A stretch of DNA of 47,894 nt from Helochares maculicollis. Taxonomy: Eukaryota; Arthropoda; Insecta; Coleoptera; Hydrophilidae. The translations under genes and the position numbers were made by a program. Under the pieces are notes generated by a model that had not been told where the DNA came from, searched no databases, and was given only the letters and a program-made list of their open reading frames with translations. The DNA is taken from the NCBI GenBank assembly GCA_033557835.1, contig JAWQRO010000225.1, positions 1 through 47,894 of the forward strand, in the 5' to 3' direction. The stretch's first letter is position 1. The number at the start of each line of letters is the position of its first letter. Shown in pieces: positions 47,837-47,894 of this stretch.

Positions 47837-47894
47837 TATTAGTGGTGATGCACTAATACTAAATATAACTTAGATGCTCTTTTGGAATATATAT

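Overview
The window is AT-rich nuclear DNA from an arthropod, most likely an insect. The evidence is two intron-bearing metazoan genes with insect-like protein sequence, together with many decayed mariner and non-LTR retrotransposon copies. Order and species cannot be read from the sequence. No bacterial operons, CRISPR arrays, rRNA genes or intact tRNA genes are visible.

Genes. Two cellular genes are well supported, both on the + strand. (1) Importin subunit beta-1 (KPNB1; Drosophila Fs(2)Ket) has coding exons at 24288-24342, 24440-24681 and 28420-30789. They join in frame to a complete protein of 888 residues. Its stop codon overlaps a perfect splice donor, so a 3' terminal intron (30786-31095) is possible. 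(2) The N-terminal part of Ect2 (Drosophila pebble), the Rho guanine-nucleotide exchange factor of cytokinesis, has exons at 38812-38893, 44218-44564, 44974-45186 and 45320-45463. They encode 262 residues covering the first BRCT domains. The DH and PH domains must lie past the right edge. The two genes have unrelated jobs (nuclear import; cytokinesis) and nothing here links them functionally.

Layout. 1-122: slightly GC-richer flank. 123-2750: RTE-like LINE, minus strand, broken. 3390-5090: second LINE with reverse transcriptase and RNase H remnants, minus strand. 5100-10480: mostly unassigned AT-rich DNA with one dispersed repeat and a tRNA-like sequence. 10490-11720: third LINE fragment, minus strand. 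12560-15310: noncoding block of unusually mixed composition, a candidate for conserved regulatory DNA. 15731-18780: decayed copy of a multi-copy insect repeat ORF, split by a mariner insertion. 19390-20934: short CATC repeat, a second mariner lineage and another copy of the first. 20960-22510: very decayed minisatellite-like DNA. 23900-31300: KPNB1. 31930-33700: minus-strand coding-like remnants and the second copy of the dispersed repeat. 34153-34214: two adjacent hairpins with identical TAAT loops. 35267-35500: small candidate ORF. 38812 to the end: Ect2, with a LINE tail in intron 1 and a mariner copy near the window end.

No new biological system is demonstrated. The observations most worth a second look are the paired hairpins at 34153-34214, the stop/donor overlap in KPNB1, the block at 12560-15310 and the decayed minisatellite at 20960-22510.
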